From: an uncultured Bacilli bacterium
Lineage (GTDB): Bacteria > Bacillota_I > Bacilli_A > RF39 > UBA660
Assembly: GCA_947589725.1 (NCBI GenBank)
Contig: CANQCQ010000008.1
Span: 1 to 14,805 of the forward strand
Length of the DNA: 14,805 nucleotides
Direction of reading: 5' to 3'
Below are positions 7,806-14,805 of this stretch, in pieces; position 1 is the first letter of the stretch, and the number at the start of each line of letters is the position of its first letter. The notes beneath the pieces are model-generated. The model was not told where the DNA came from, did not search any database, and saw only the letters and a program-made list of their open reading frames with translations. A program made the position numbers and the translations under genes.

Positions 7806-8678
7806 ATGAAAAATTATATTAAACTTATAAGAGCAAAACATTGGTTAAAAAATGCATTAGTATTTTTACCAGTTTTCTTTAGTATTAACATTTTAAATTT
7901 AAATTATTTAGCTAAATGCTTACTGGCATTTGTTGTTTTTTGCTTTGCATCTTCTATAGTCTATGTTTTAAATGATATGAGTGATATAGAAAAAGATAGA
8001 TTACATCCAATCAAAAAAAATAGACCATTAGCAAGTGGAGCAATTAGTCTAAATCAAGCTAAAATGACTATTCTAATCTTAGGAATCTTTATGATTATTA
8101 TCATGTCATTTTTCTACAACTCTACTAAGAATATTTTTACTATTTTAATTCCTTTAATATATATCTTATTAAATATTTTATATAGTAAAGGATTAAAAAA
8201 TATTCCAATTATTGACGTAGTAATTCTTGTGAGTGGCTTTGTCTTTAGAGTTATGTATGGTGGAGTAGTTATAAATGTTGAAGTTTCTAAGTATTTATAT
8301 TTAATGATAATATTTGCTGCTTTTTATTTAGGATTTGGAAAAAGACGTAATGAAATATTAAAAAATGGTGAAAAAAGTAGAAAAGTATTAGAATATTACA
8401 ATAAAGATTTCTTAGATAAAAATATGTATGTAGCTTTTGCTTTAGCAATTGTTTCATATACTTTATGGTGTGTTGATCCTACAACAATAGCACACGTAGG
8501 AACTGAAAATTTATTTTGGACAGTACCTTTCGTTATGGTTATTTTACAACTATATAGTTTAAATATTGAAGGTAACTCACATGGAGATCCAATTGAAGTT
8601 ATACTTTCAGATAAAATATTACTTTTAACTGGAACAATTTATGGTATTATTATGATAATTATTTTATATGTATTATAA
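7806..8678 (+). CDS. UbiA-superfamily polyprenyl-phosphate phosphoribosyltransferase (DPPR synthase-like)
   Basis: A 290-residue membrane protein with about eight or nine spans. It most resembles decaprenyl-phosphate phosphoribosyltransferase (Rv3806c type), which transfers 5-phosphoribose from PRPP to polyprenyl phosphate. The first Asp-rich motif reads NDMSDIEKDRLHP (56-68) and runs into KKNRPLASG (70-78), the specific 'HP.K..RP.ASG' form of that subfamily. The second region has YSKGLKNIPIIDV (126-138), then GFVFRVMYGG (144-153) and FGKRRNEI (177-184), again the subfamily's 'gFvlRa.aG ... gKR..El' pattern. Menaquinone or ubiquinone prenyltransferases lack this combination. The start is supported by AGGTGG directly after the upstream TAG. 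In actinobacteria the product is dephosphorylated and becomes a furanose donor. Here the upstream HAD domain could do the dephosphorylation, and neighbouring GT-C-like proteins could use the donor. Confidence 0.88.
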   Translation: MKNYIKLIRAKHWLKNALVFLPVFFSINILNLNYLAKCLLAFVVFCFASSIVYVLNDMSDIEKDRLHPIKKNRPLASGAISLNQAKMTILILGIFMIIIMSFFYNSTKNIFTILIPLIYILLNILYSKGLKNIPIIDVVILVSGFVFRVMYGGVVINVEVSKYLYLMIIFAAFYLGFGKRRNEILKNGEKSRKVLEYYNKDFLDKNMYVAFALAIVSYTLWCVDPTTIAHVGTENLFWTVPFVMVILQLYSLNIEGNSHGDPIEVILSDKILLLTGTIYGIIMIIILYVL

Positions 8679-8693
8679 AAAGTAGGTGTTAAA

Positions 8694-10187
8694 ATGAAAA
8701 AAGAAAAATCAACTAATAAAATAAGAAATTTAATTAATAGAAAAACAATTTTATTTTCATTAATATTAATAACTATTATTTTATTGATTCCCATTATTGG
8801 TGCATCGTTTTATACAAATCCATCAGCAGATGATTATACATATGGACTAAGAACTATGAATGCTCTTTCTAATGGTGGAATAATTGAATTAATAAAAGAA
8901 ATAGGAAATACTGTAAAAGACAATTATTTTAGTTGGCAAGGAACATTTAGTGCTATTGTTTTATTTTCATTAAATCCTAGTATATGGGGAACACAAATCT
9001 ATTTTTTAACAACAATTATTATATTAGTAGCATTTTTCTTTTCTATATATTATTTATTTTCAATAGTCATAAATAAAGTTTTAAAAGTAGATAAAATTAT
9101 TACTTGGATAGCAATATTAGTATTTTATCTATTATGTATAGAAACCATTCCAGATAAAACTCAAGGCCTTTACTGGTGGAATGGAGCAAGTTATTATATG
9201 TTGTTTTTCTCAATGCAATTAATTGAGATAGCTCTTTTAATTAAAAGATATGTTTTACTACATAAAACTAAATTAAATTCTACATTAGTTTGTATTTTAA
9301 CAATTATTATAAGTGGTGGTAACTTTATAACTGCACTTCAATTATTAATAATATTAGCATTTTTAAATCTTTACTTAGTAATTGTTAAAAAAGATAAAAG
9401 TGCCACATTACCATTTGCTTTAGCAATTATAGGTTTTTTAATAAGTGCATTAGCTCCTGGCAATGCAGTTAGAGCTAGTGGAGTAGTAGGTATGAATCCA
9501 ATTAAGGCAATAATAATGTCATTTATATCTTCTATTAATAAAATTATAGAATGGTCAACACCATTAAATTTAGTAATAATTACAATAATTTCATTACTTT
9601 TAATAACAAGTTATAAAAATATTAAATTTAATTTTAAATATCCTTTAGTCTTTATCTTATTTTTATATTGCATATTTTCTGCAGAATTTACACCTAGCTT
9701 GTATGCACAATCAACAATTGGTGAAGGTAGAGCTTTAAATATAATGTATATTAGTTATTTACTTTTTCTTTTAGCAACTATCTATTATTTAAATGGTAAT
9801 ATAAGATTAAAATGTTTAAAAGAAAAAATATTTACAACTAATGCCTTAACTAATACAACAAAAATATTAAAAGAAGCAATATACATCTATATAATATTCT
9901 TTGTACTTTTGATTAATATATTTACAAATAATAAACAAAATATGACTAGTTATGTCACATATAGAATACTAGCTAATGGTGAAGCTAAAACTTATTATAA
10001 TGAATATCAAGAAAGATTAAAGATCTTAAAAGATGATAAGATAAAAGATGTTGAATTTGAAAGATTTTCAGTTTACCCATATCCTATAGTATATGCAGAA
10101 TATAGTGAAGATAAATATAGTTGGCTTAATACTCCAACAGCAGATATCTATCATAAAAACTATGTTGTCCTAAAAAAAGAAAAGTAG
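8694..10187 (+). CDS. DUF6056-like multi-spanning membrane protein, candidate GT-C glycosyltransferase
   Basis: A 497-residue membrane protein with an N-terminal span at about 18-36, immediately followed by an outer-loop motif NPSADDYTYG (42-51) whose paired Asp46-Asp47 suit a GT-C catalytic site. Further conserved-looking motifs are YFSWQG (78-83), GLYWWNGASYY (158-168) and APGNAVR (254-260). This set ('DDY', 'W.G.YY', 'PGN..R') is what I recall of the DUF6056 family, found among surface-glycan genes; I could not check it. About a dozen spans follow, and the last ~75 residues form a soluble tail. The motifs differ from those of the GT-C-like pair at 1612-3339 and 5502-7796, so it is not simply a third copy. 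The start is 15 bases after the UbiA-type gene, with AGGTG at 8684-8688. A role in transferring a lipid-linked sugar is inferred from fold type and neighbours. Confidence 0.68.
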   Translation: MKKEKSTNKIRNLINRKTILFSLILITIILLIPIIGASFYTNPSADDYTYGLRTMNALSNGGIIELIKEIGNTVKDNYFSWQGTFSAIVLFSLNPSIWGTQIYFLTTIIILVAFFFSIYYLFSIVINKVLKVDKIITWIAILVFYLLCIETIPDKTQGLYWWNGASYYMLFFSMQLIEIALLIKRYVLLHKTKLNSTLVCILTIIISGGNFITALQLLIILAFLNLYLVIVKKDKSATLPFALAIIGFLISALAPGNAVRASGVVGMNPIKAIIMSFISSINKIIEWSTPLNLVIITIISLLLITSYKNIKFNFKYPLVFILFLYCIFSAEFTPSLYAQSTIGEGRALNIMYISYLLFLLATIYYLNGNIRLKCLKEKIFTTNALTNTTKILKEAIYIYIIFFVLLINIFTNNKQNMTSYVTYRILANGEAKTYYNEYQERLKILKDDKIKDVEFERFSVYPYPIVYAEYSEDKYSWLNTPTADIYHKNYVVLKKEK

Positions 10188-10196
10188 AGAGGTAAT

Positions 10197-12917
10197 ATGT
10201 TAAACAAAATTAAAGAAAAATTAGATTTAAATAAATATAGTGATAAACAAATTATAAAATTCTTATTTATATTTTCATTACTTTTTTCAATTTTAATAGG
10301 AATTTTATTATCATATAATATTGATTTTTCTGACAATTTGAATTTATTGTTTGATTCTGATACAGGAAGAGTAATAAATGATGCATCAGTCACTACATAT
10401 GATCATTATAGATTAAGTGTTCATCCATTATATGTTTTATTAGTTCAACCAATTATCTTTATATTATCAGGAATTACTATAGATAAGATGATAGCTTTAG
10501 TAATATTTAATTCAGTTATATCTTCGTTATCAATAGTAATGCTTTACAAAACATTATCTTTATTTCATAAAGACAATAACTTTAAAGTTATTGCAGTTTT
10601 AGTATATTTATTTAGTTTTTGTAATTACATTTTTACAGCGGGAATAGAATTATATAATTTAGCTTCTTTAATATTAATTACCTCATGGTACTATGCAATT
10701 AAAAAAATGAAAGAAGGTAAATTTACCAATTATTCATACATAATTTTTATAGTTTTAGGTCTATTAAATTTATCAGTAACAATTACTAATTTTATAGTTT
10801 TTCTAATAATAATGTTTATGTTATTACTTTCAAAAAAAGTTCAATTAAAAAATATTATTATAATATGTACAAGTTCTGTAGTATTAATGCTTGGACTAAG
10901 TTATTTTCAAAATCTTGTTTGGCATAATACACCTATTATTTGGGAACAAAGATTATCTAATGAAAAAATATATTCAAAAGACATTACATATGATAAAAAA
11001 ATAAAAAACGTTATAATTAATGATTATTATCATTCTATAATAGGAAACAAATCAGAAGTTAATGTAGTATATGGTGATCAATATTTTAAAGATAATTTTA
11101 AACTTGATTTCTTAGAAAAAGAAATCTTAATAAACATAATTGTTCTTACTTTGTTTTATATATTATTAATTTATTTAATAGTAAAACACTTTAAAAAGAA
11201 TATTTTAATAAACATAGCATTAGTTTTAACATTATTATTTAATACTTTATTTCACACTATATATGGTAATAATTGTTGCTTTATATATTCATTACATTTC
11301 TTATATTTAATTGTGTTTTTACTTACTATAAATTACTCTCAAGAGAAAAATATAAAAATACAAAACTTCCTTAAGTTTATACTAATAGTAATATTATTTC
11401 TTGAAATTATAATTAACAATTATTTATTTCAATCTATAATTAAAGTAGCTAGAACTATTTTAAAAAGTACTTATTTTTTAGCAACCTTTGGATTTATAAA
11501 AGCATTTATATTAGAAGTAGGTTTAATAATAATTATTTCTTTTTCAGTTTATTTATTATTTAAACAATTAAATAAATTATCTAAAGAAAAAAATAAAGAA
11601 AAAAAGATAGTAAAAATAATTACAACTATAGTTTTAATAATGTTTATTGAATGTGTATTTATAGGAATTGATACTACTAAGACATCAAACAAAATATTAT
11701 GGAAAGAATTATACCCAGAAAAATTTGAATCACATACTATTTATAAGTATCAATATATGAATACAGATTTTAAAAACCACTTCACAAAAGAAATTAAATT
11801 ACTTGATACATATACAAATGAATATAATAAATTTCTAAATGACTATGCTCATGATAATTATTATAATTTAAATGCTGTAGATTATTATTTATTTGGATTA
11901 GGTAATAGGAAAAAACTTATTTTTGTTGATAATGTTATAAAGGATTTAGAAACAAAAAATATTTTATATAAATTTGATATAAAGGAAAAGTTAATTATAC
12001 CGAATAATTATGAAGTAATCATTCAAACAAGTTCTAATGATTTTATAAAAATATATGAAGATAATAATGGTGTACACTATAATAAAAATGGAAAAGATGA
12101 AATTATAGATGGTACTGATGTAAAGATCAATTTATATGATTTTAAAAATCAAAAATATCAAAATATTAAGAAAGTACTATATGGGGAAATTTTATTTAAT
12201 ATAAAAGACAGTATTATATATCCAAATATATTAGTGTATGATTCTCCATGGTATAGAGATGCTGCTTTAGCTGCAATGGTGTTAAAGCAAACAAATAACA
12301 CAGATTTGATAAAGGATTGGGTTTCCAATATAAAAGATATTTATGATAGACAAAATAAAGGTAATAAAGAACCTGATAATTTAGGAGAACTACTTTATAT
12401 TTTATCAACACAAAAAGAGAAAAATGAATTGCTAATTAATGAAATTGAAAAAGAAGCAGAAGCTATAGCTAAATCAAATAAATTAGGTTATTATCTTCAT
12501 GGAAATATTGATTATACTGAAATGAATTTATATCCAAATCTTTGGTATAAACTAGGTATAGAAGCAGTTGGAAGAAAATTTAAATTCAATATAAATAATT
12601 TAAAAGATGATTATTCTAATTCTGCTTGGTGGAGTAATAATGATAAAAATAATAATACTGAATACACACCAGATGATAAATATCCTTATTTAACTTTTGG
12701 TAAAAGACATGCTTTAGGAAAAGGAAAAATAGTTGTCAATAGTAAAAATTATCCATTATCATGGGAACAATGTGCGTCTGAGGCAAATTACGATAATATG
12801 GAAATTATCGACAAAGGCTTTAAAGATTATAAAGTTTCTCCAACACATACTTGGACAGCATCTGAATTTCTTCTTTTCCTATTAGATGAAACTAATGACT
12901 TAAAGGAGCTATATTAA
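10197..12917 (+). CDS. Large GT-C-like membrane protein with C-terminal helical-barrel-like ectodomain
   Basis: A 906-residue protein. Residues ~20-490 contain about a dozen hydrophobic spans; after the first, the loop reads DSDTGRVINDAS (53-64) and YDHYRLSVHPLY (68-79), with acidic and HPL elements like those in GT39-type mannosyltransferases. Residues ~495-906 are soluble and probably outside the membrane. The region ~500-670 looks mixed or beta-rich. The last ~240 residues contain SPWYRDAALAAMVL (683-696), EPDNLGELLYILS (725-737), YPLSWEQCASEA (852-863) and THTWTASEFLLFL (883-895). The Trp/Asp/Glu-rich helical repeats resemble six-hairpin (alpha/alpha barrel) glycosidases, which is a pattern judgement and not a family match. 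The protein may transfer a sugar and bind or trim the glycan, or the tail may be non-catalytic. The ribosome binding site AGAGG (10188-10192) abuts the upstream stop, indicating a tight operon. Confidence 0.68.
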   Translation: MLNKIKEKLDLNKYSDKQIIKFLFIFSLLFSILIGILLSYNIDFSDNLNLLFDSDTGRVINDASVTTYDHYRLSVHPLYVLLVQPIIFILSGITIDKMIALVIFNSVISSLSIVMLYKTLSLFHKDNNFKVIAVLVYLFSFCNYIFTAGIELYNLASLILITSWYYAIKKMKEGKFTNYSYIIFIVLGLLNLSVTITNFIVFLIIMFMLLLSKKVQLKNIIIICTSSVVLMLGLSYFQNLVWHNTPIIWEQRLSNEKIYSKDITYDKKIKNVIINDYYHSIIGNKSEVNVVYGDQYFKDNFKLDFLEKEILINIIVLTLFYILLIYLIVKHFKKNILINIALVLTLLFNTLFHTIYGNNCCFIYSLHFLYLIVFLLTINYSQEKNIKIQNFLKFILIVILFLEIIINNYLFQSIIKVARTILKSTYFLATFGFIKAFILEVGLIIIISFSVYLLFKQLNKLSKEKNKEKKIVKIITTIVLIMFIECVFIGIDTTKTSNKILWKELYPEKFESHTIYKYQYMNTDFKNHFTKEIKLLDTYTNEYNKFLNDYAHDNYYNLNAVDYYLFGLGNRKKLIFVDNVIKDLETKNILYKFDIKEKLIIPNNYEVIIQTSSNDFIKIYEDNNGVHYNKNGKDEIIDGTDVKINLYDFKNQKYQNIKKVLYGEILFNIKDSIIYPNILVYDSPWYRDAALAAMVLKQTNNTDLIKDWVSNIKDIYDRQNKGNKEPDNLGELLYILSTQKEKNELLINEIEKEAEAIAKSNKLGYYLHGNIDYTEMNLYPNLWYKLGIEAVGRKFKFNINNLKDDYSNSAWWSNNDKNNNTEYTPDDKYPYLTFGKRHALGKGKIVVNSKNYPLSWEQCASEANYDNMEIIDKGFKDYKVSPTHTWTASEFLLFLLDETNDLKELY

Positions 12918-12918
12918 T

Positions 12919-12946
12919 TTGATTTAAAAATATCGTATGCTATAAT
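12919..12946 (+). promoter_or_regulatory. Sigma-A type promoter with extended -10, upstream of the GtrB-like gene
   Basis: TTGATT (12919-12924, four of six to TTGACA), a 16-base spacer and a perfect TATAAT (12941-12946) preceded by TG at 12938-12939, an extended -10. Transcription would begin around 12952-12954, placing the start at or next to the AGAGG ribosome binding site (12954-12958) and giving a leader of only about 14 bases before ATG 12967. The position in the 49-base gap between two genes supports it. In such AT-rich DNA single TATAAT matches are common; here the combination of three elements is what counts. Confidence 0.6.
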
Positions 12947-12966
12947 AAGTTTTAGAGGTAGATTGT

Positions 12967-13938
12967 ATGATTAAAAAACCAGTTTTGTATATTGTTGTTC
13001 CATGCTATAACGAAGAAGAAGTATTGGAAGAGACAACAAGACAATTAAAGATAAAGATGGAAAATTTAATAAAACAACAAAGTATTTCAGAAGATAGTAG
13101 AGTAATGTACATTAATGATGGTTCTAAAGATAGTACTTGGGAACTTATAAAAAAGATAGATAGTAAAGAAAAATTATTTACTGGTGCTAGCTTATCAAGA
13201 AATAGAGGACATCAAAATGCTTTACTAGGTGGATTAATGACTGCCAAAAAATATGCAGATGTAGTAATTTCTATGGATGCAGATTTACAAGATGATATAA
13301 ATGCAATCGATGAAATGATTGAAAAATATAAAGAGGGTTCAAATATTGTATATGGAGTAAGAAGTGCTAGAAAAAAAGATACTTTCTTTAAACGTGTAAC
13401 TGCTGAAGGATTTTATAAATTTATGAAACTCTTAGGAGTAGATTGTGTTTACAATCATGCTGATTTTAGGTTAACTTCAAAAAGAGTCTTAGATGAATTT
13501 GAAAACTTTAAAGAAGTAAATTTATTTTTAAGAGGAATGTTTCCATTAGTAGGATTTAAAACAGATGTAGTTTATTATGAGAGAAACGAACGTTTTGCTG
13601 GAAAATCTAAATATCCATTAAAGAAAATGTTAAACTTTGCATGGGATGGAATAACTTCATTTAGTGTTAAGCCTTTAAGATTTATTTGTTCACTAGGATT
13701 TATTATTCTCTTAATAAGTTTTGCTATTATGATCTATTCGGTTGTTAGAAAAATAACTGGTAATACAGTCGATGGTTGGACGTTTCTTTCAATATCAATT
13801 TGGTTTATTGGTGGATTGCAAATGATAAGTATAGGAATCATTGGTGAATATGTTGGAAAGATGTATAGTGAAACAAAAGCACGTCCTAGATATATAATTT
13901 CAGAAAATCTAAATGAAAAAGAAAAAACTGAAAAATAA
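12967..13938 (+). CDS. Polyprenyl-phosphate hexosyltransferase, GtrB/CsbB-like (GT2, DPM1 type)
   Basis: A 323-residue enzyme that would transfer a hexose (glucose or GlcNAc in known relatives) from a nucleotide sugar to undecaprenyl phosphate at the inner face of the membrane, making a donor for GT-C enzymes. The GT-A domain opens with VVPCYNEEEVL (10-20), then NDGSKDST (50-57), LSRNRGHQNALLGG (76-89), the metal-binding DADLQDD (104-110) and DFRL (166-169). RFAGKSKYPLKK at 209-220 is the typical acceptor-side motif. Two membrane spans (about 238-260 and 272-295) and the ending GEYVGKMYSETKARPRY (293-309) are characteristic of GtrB, CsbB and YfdH. No GtrA-like flippase is in the window. It has its own promoter but sits on the same strand, 49 bases after the GT-C-like gene, and is followed by an intrinsic terminator. 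AGAGG at 12954-12958 supports the start. Confidence 0.93.
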   Translation: MIKKPVLYIVVPCYNEEEVLEETTRQLKIKMENLIKQQSISEDSRVMYINDGSKDSTWELIKKIDSKEKLFTGASLSRNRGHQNALLGGLMTAKKYADVVISMDADLQDDINAIDEMIEKYKEGSNIVYGVRSARKKDTFFKRVTAEGFYKFMKLLGVDCVYNHADFRLTSKRVLDEFENFKEVNLFLRGMFPLVGFKTDVVYYERNERFAGKSKYPLKKMLNFAWDGITSFSVKPLRFICSLGFIILLISFAIMIYSVVRKITGNTVDGWTFLSISIWFIGGLQMISIGIIGEYVGKMYSETKARPRYIISENLNEKEKTEK

Positions 13939-14005
13939 AATTTTCCAAAGAATATTCATTACGATTAATTAAATTTCTTTAACAAAATTAATAATTTCTA
14001 ATAAG

Positions 14006-14051
14006 AGTGTTGTATAAAATGCTAAATTCTTGATTTTACAACACTTTTTTT
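14006..14051 (+). terminator. Rho-independent terminator closing the glycan cluster
   Basis: The arm AGTGTTGTATAAAAT (14006-14020) pairs with ATTTTACAACACT (14033-14045) to form a 13-pair stem with a two-base bulge and a 12-base loop, followed by seven T residues (14045-14051). It lies in the 158-base gap 13939-14096, which otherwise holds only AT-rich sequence and the next gene's ribosome binding site. On the opposite strand no T-run follows the hairpin, so it acts on the + strand only. It marks the end of the transcript for the glycan genes. Confidence 0.88.
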
Positions 14052-14096
14052 ATGTGCTAAAACATTTTCATCATTAAAAAAAAGAGGTGATGTTAA

Positions 14097-14805
14097 ATGT
14101 CAGATATTAAGTTTATTTCTCCTTTATATGATTGTACTTTTAAGATATTGTGGAAAAGTTTAGAATGCCGTAGTTGGTTTACTAAGCTGATTAAATTGAT
14201 TACTAATGTAGATTTATCTAATTATGAATTATATGATCCTGAATATAATAAAAGAAGTAATATTAAAGAATATCGTCTAGATATAGTTTTTAAAAGTAAG
14301 AGTTCTGATGATATTTTAAATATTGAGATGTATAAAGATTTTGAAATGGTAGATAGAATTAAGTCTCATGCTTATGTATTTAGAATATTATCAAATAATT
14401 ATGAATCAAATGAAGAATATAAATTAAGGAAAGCTATTCAAATTAATTTTAATGATGGAATATTTAAAGATGATCCAGATGTTGATATTATATCTTATAA
14501 GTTAAGAGATAAGCTTGGAAAATATGAATTAGATGAGATTACAATCTATGATGTATATCTTCACAATTTTAGAAATTATTGTTATAATGAAAGCGAAGAA
14601 TTATATGCAATGTTATCTCTTTTAACAGCTAATAGTTATGAAGAGATGGAGATAATTGCAAATGGTAATTTGGAGGCAAAGATTATAGTGGATAAACTAA
14701 AAGAAATAGCAAATGAAAAACGATTTGGTGTAATATACGATGCTGAAAAAGAACAACGCAAAAGAGAAAGAAGCAACTACACTTTTGGATATGATGAAGG
14801 TAGAG
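14097..14805 (+). CDS. Rpn/PDDEXK family nuclease or putative transposase, 3' end outside window
   Basis: The first 236 codons of a gene that continues past the window end. The start has GAGGTG at 14084-14089, seven bases before ATG; an overlapping ATG at 14090 stops after six codons. The N-terminus FISPLYDCTFKILW (6-19) is the usual opening of the Rpn/'PD-(D/E)XK nuclease family transposase' group (PF12784-like). The nuclease core shows RLDIVF with Asp62, then ILNIEMYKDF with Glu77 (74-82), then RIKSHAYVFRI (87-97). Most relatives read E-x-Q at the second catalytic site, while here it is E-M-Y followed by Lys80, so activity is less certain. The last visible residues, FGYDEGR, begin the Gly/Glu-rich tail common in this family. 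Such proteins are linked to recombination-promoting DNA cleavage and are often multicopy in gut Firmicutes. It lies beyond the terminator and is unlikely to belong to the glycan cluster. Confidence 0.82.
   Translation, partial: MSDIKFISPLYDCTFKILWKSLECRSWFTKLIKLITNVDLSNYELYDPEYNKRSNIKEYRLDIVFKSKSSDDILNIEMYKDFEMVDRIKSHAYVFRILSNNYESNEEYKLRKAIQINFNDGIFKDDPDVDIISYKLRDKLGKYELDEITIYDVYLHNFRNYCYNESEELYAMLSLLTANSYEEMEIIANGNLEAKIIVDKLKEIANEKRFGVIYDAEKEQRKRERSNYTFGYDEGR

Noticed and set aside
12214..12411. Minus-strand open frame inside the 906-residue gene
   Set aside because: It is a shadow of the C-terminal domain whose motifs are clear on the + strand.
1..14805. CRISPR array, tRNA, rRNA or riboswitch
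   Set aside because: No regularly spaced direct repeats, no cloverleaf-like or conserved rRNA stretches and no known riboswitch core were seen; nearly all the DNA is coding with gaps under 160 bases.

Overview
The window looks like chromosomal DNA from a very AT-rich, low-GC Gram-positive relative (Firmicutes/Bacillota, possibly a gut Bacilli or Mollicutes-like lineage). By eye G+C is about a quarter. Genes carry AGGAGG-like ribosome binding sites and are packed head to tail on the + strand. Tryptophan is written TGG throughout, no TGA lies inside any long frame, and one gene pair overlaps as ATGA, so the standard code is in use. No lineage marker gene is present, so the taxonomic reading is inference.

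Positions 1-13938 are one cell-surface glycan cluster. It opens with two GT-A family 2 glycosyltransferases (1-596, cut by the window edge; 632-1570), which build glycan on the cytoplasmic face. Next come a multi-spanning GT-C-like protein (1612-3339), an acyltransferase-3 membrane O-acyltransferase (3336-4382) and a membrane-anchored SGNH hydrolase/esterase (4423-5481). Then follow a HAD-type phosphatase fused to a second GT-C-like membrane domain (5502-7796), a UbiA-superfamily enzyme closely resembling decaprenyl-phosphate phosphoribosyltransferase (7806-8678), a DUF6056-like membrane protein (8694-10187) and a 906-residue GT-C-like protein with a large extracellular-type domain (10197-12917). 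The cluster ends with a GtrB/CsbB-like polyprenyl-phosphate hexosyltransferase (12967-13938), which has its own good promoter, and an intrinsic terminator at 14006-14051.

The most coherent reading is that the cluster makes two lipid-linked sugar donors and uses them outside the membrane. The UbiA enzyme plus the HAD phosphatase would make polyprenyl-phosphate-ribose from PRPP. The GtrB-like enzyme would make polyprenyl-phosphate-hexose. Four GT-C-like proteins (two of them clear paralogues of each other) are candidate users, and the acyltransferase/SGNH pair would O-acylate the product. The HAD-to-GT-C fusion next to a UbiA gene is the most unusual arrangement here and may be a compact pentofuranosylation module. 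No DprE1/DprE2-like epimerase is visible, which favours ribose over arabinose.

After the terminator a separate gene begins at 14097 and runs off the window. It is a PD-(D/E)XK nuclease of the Rpn/putative-transposase type and is probably unrelated to the glycan genes.
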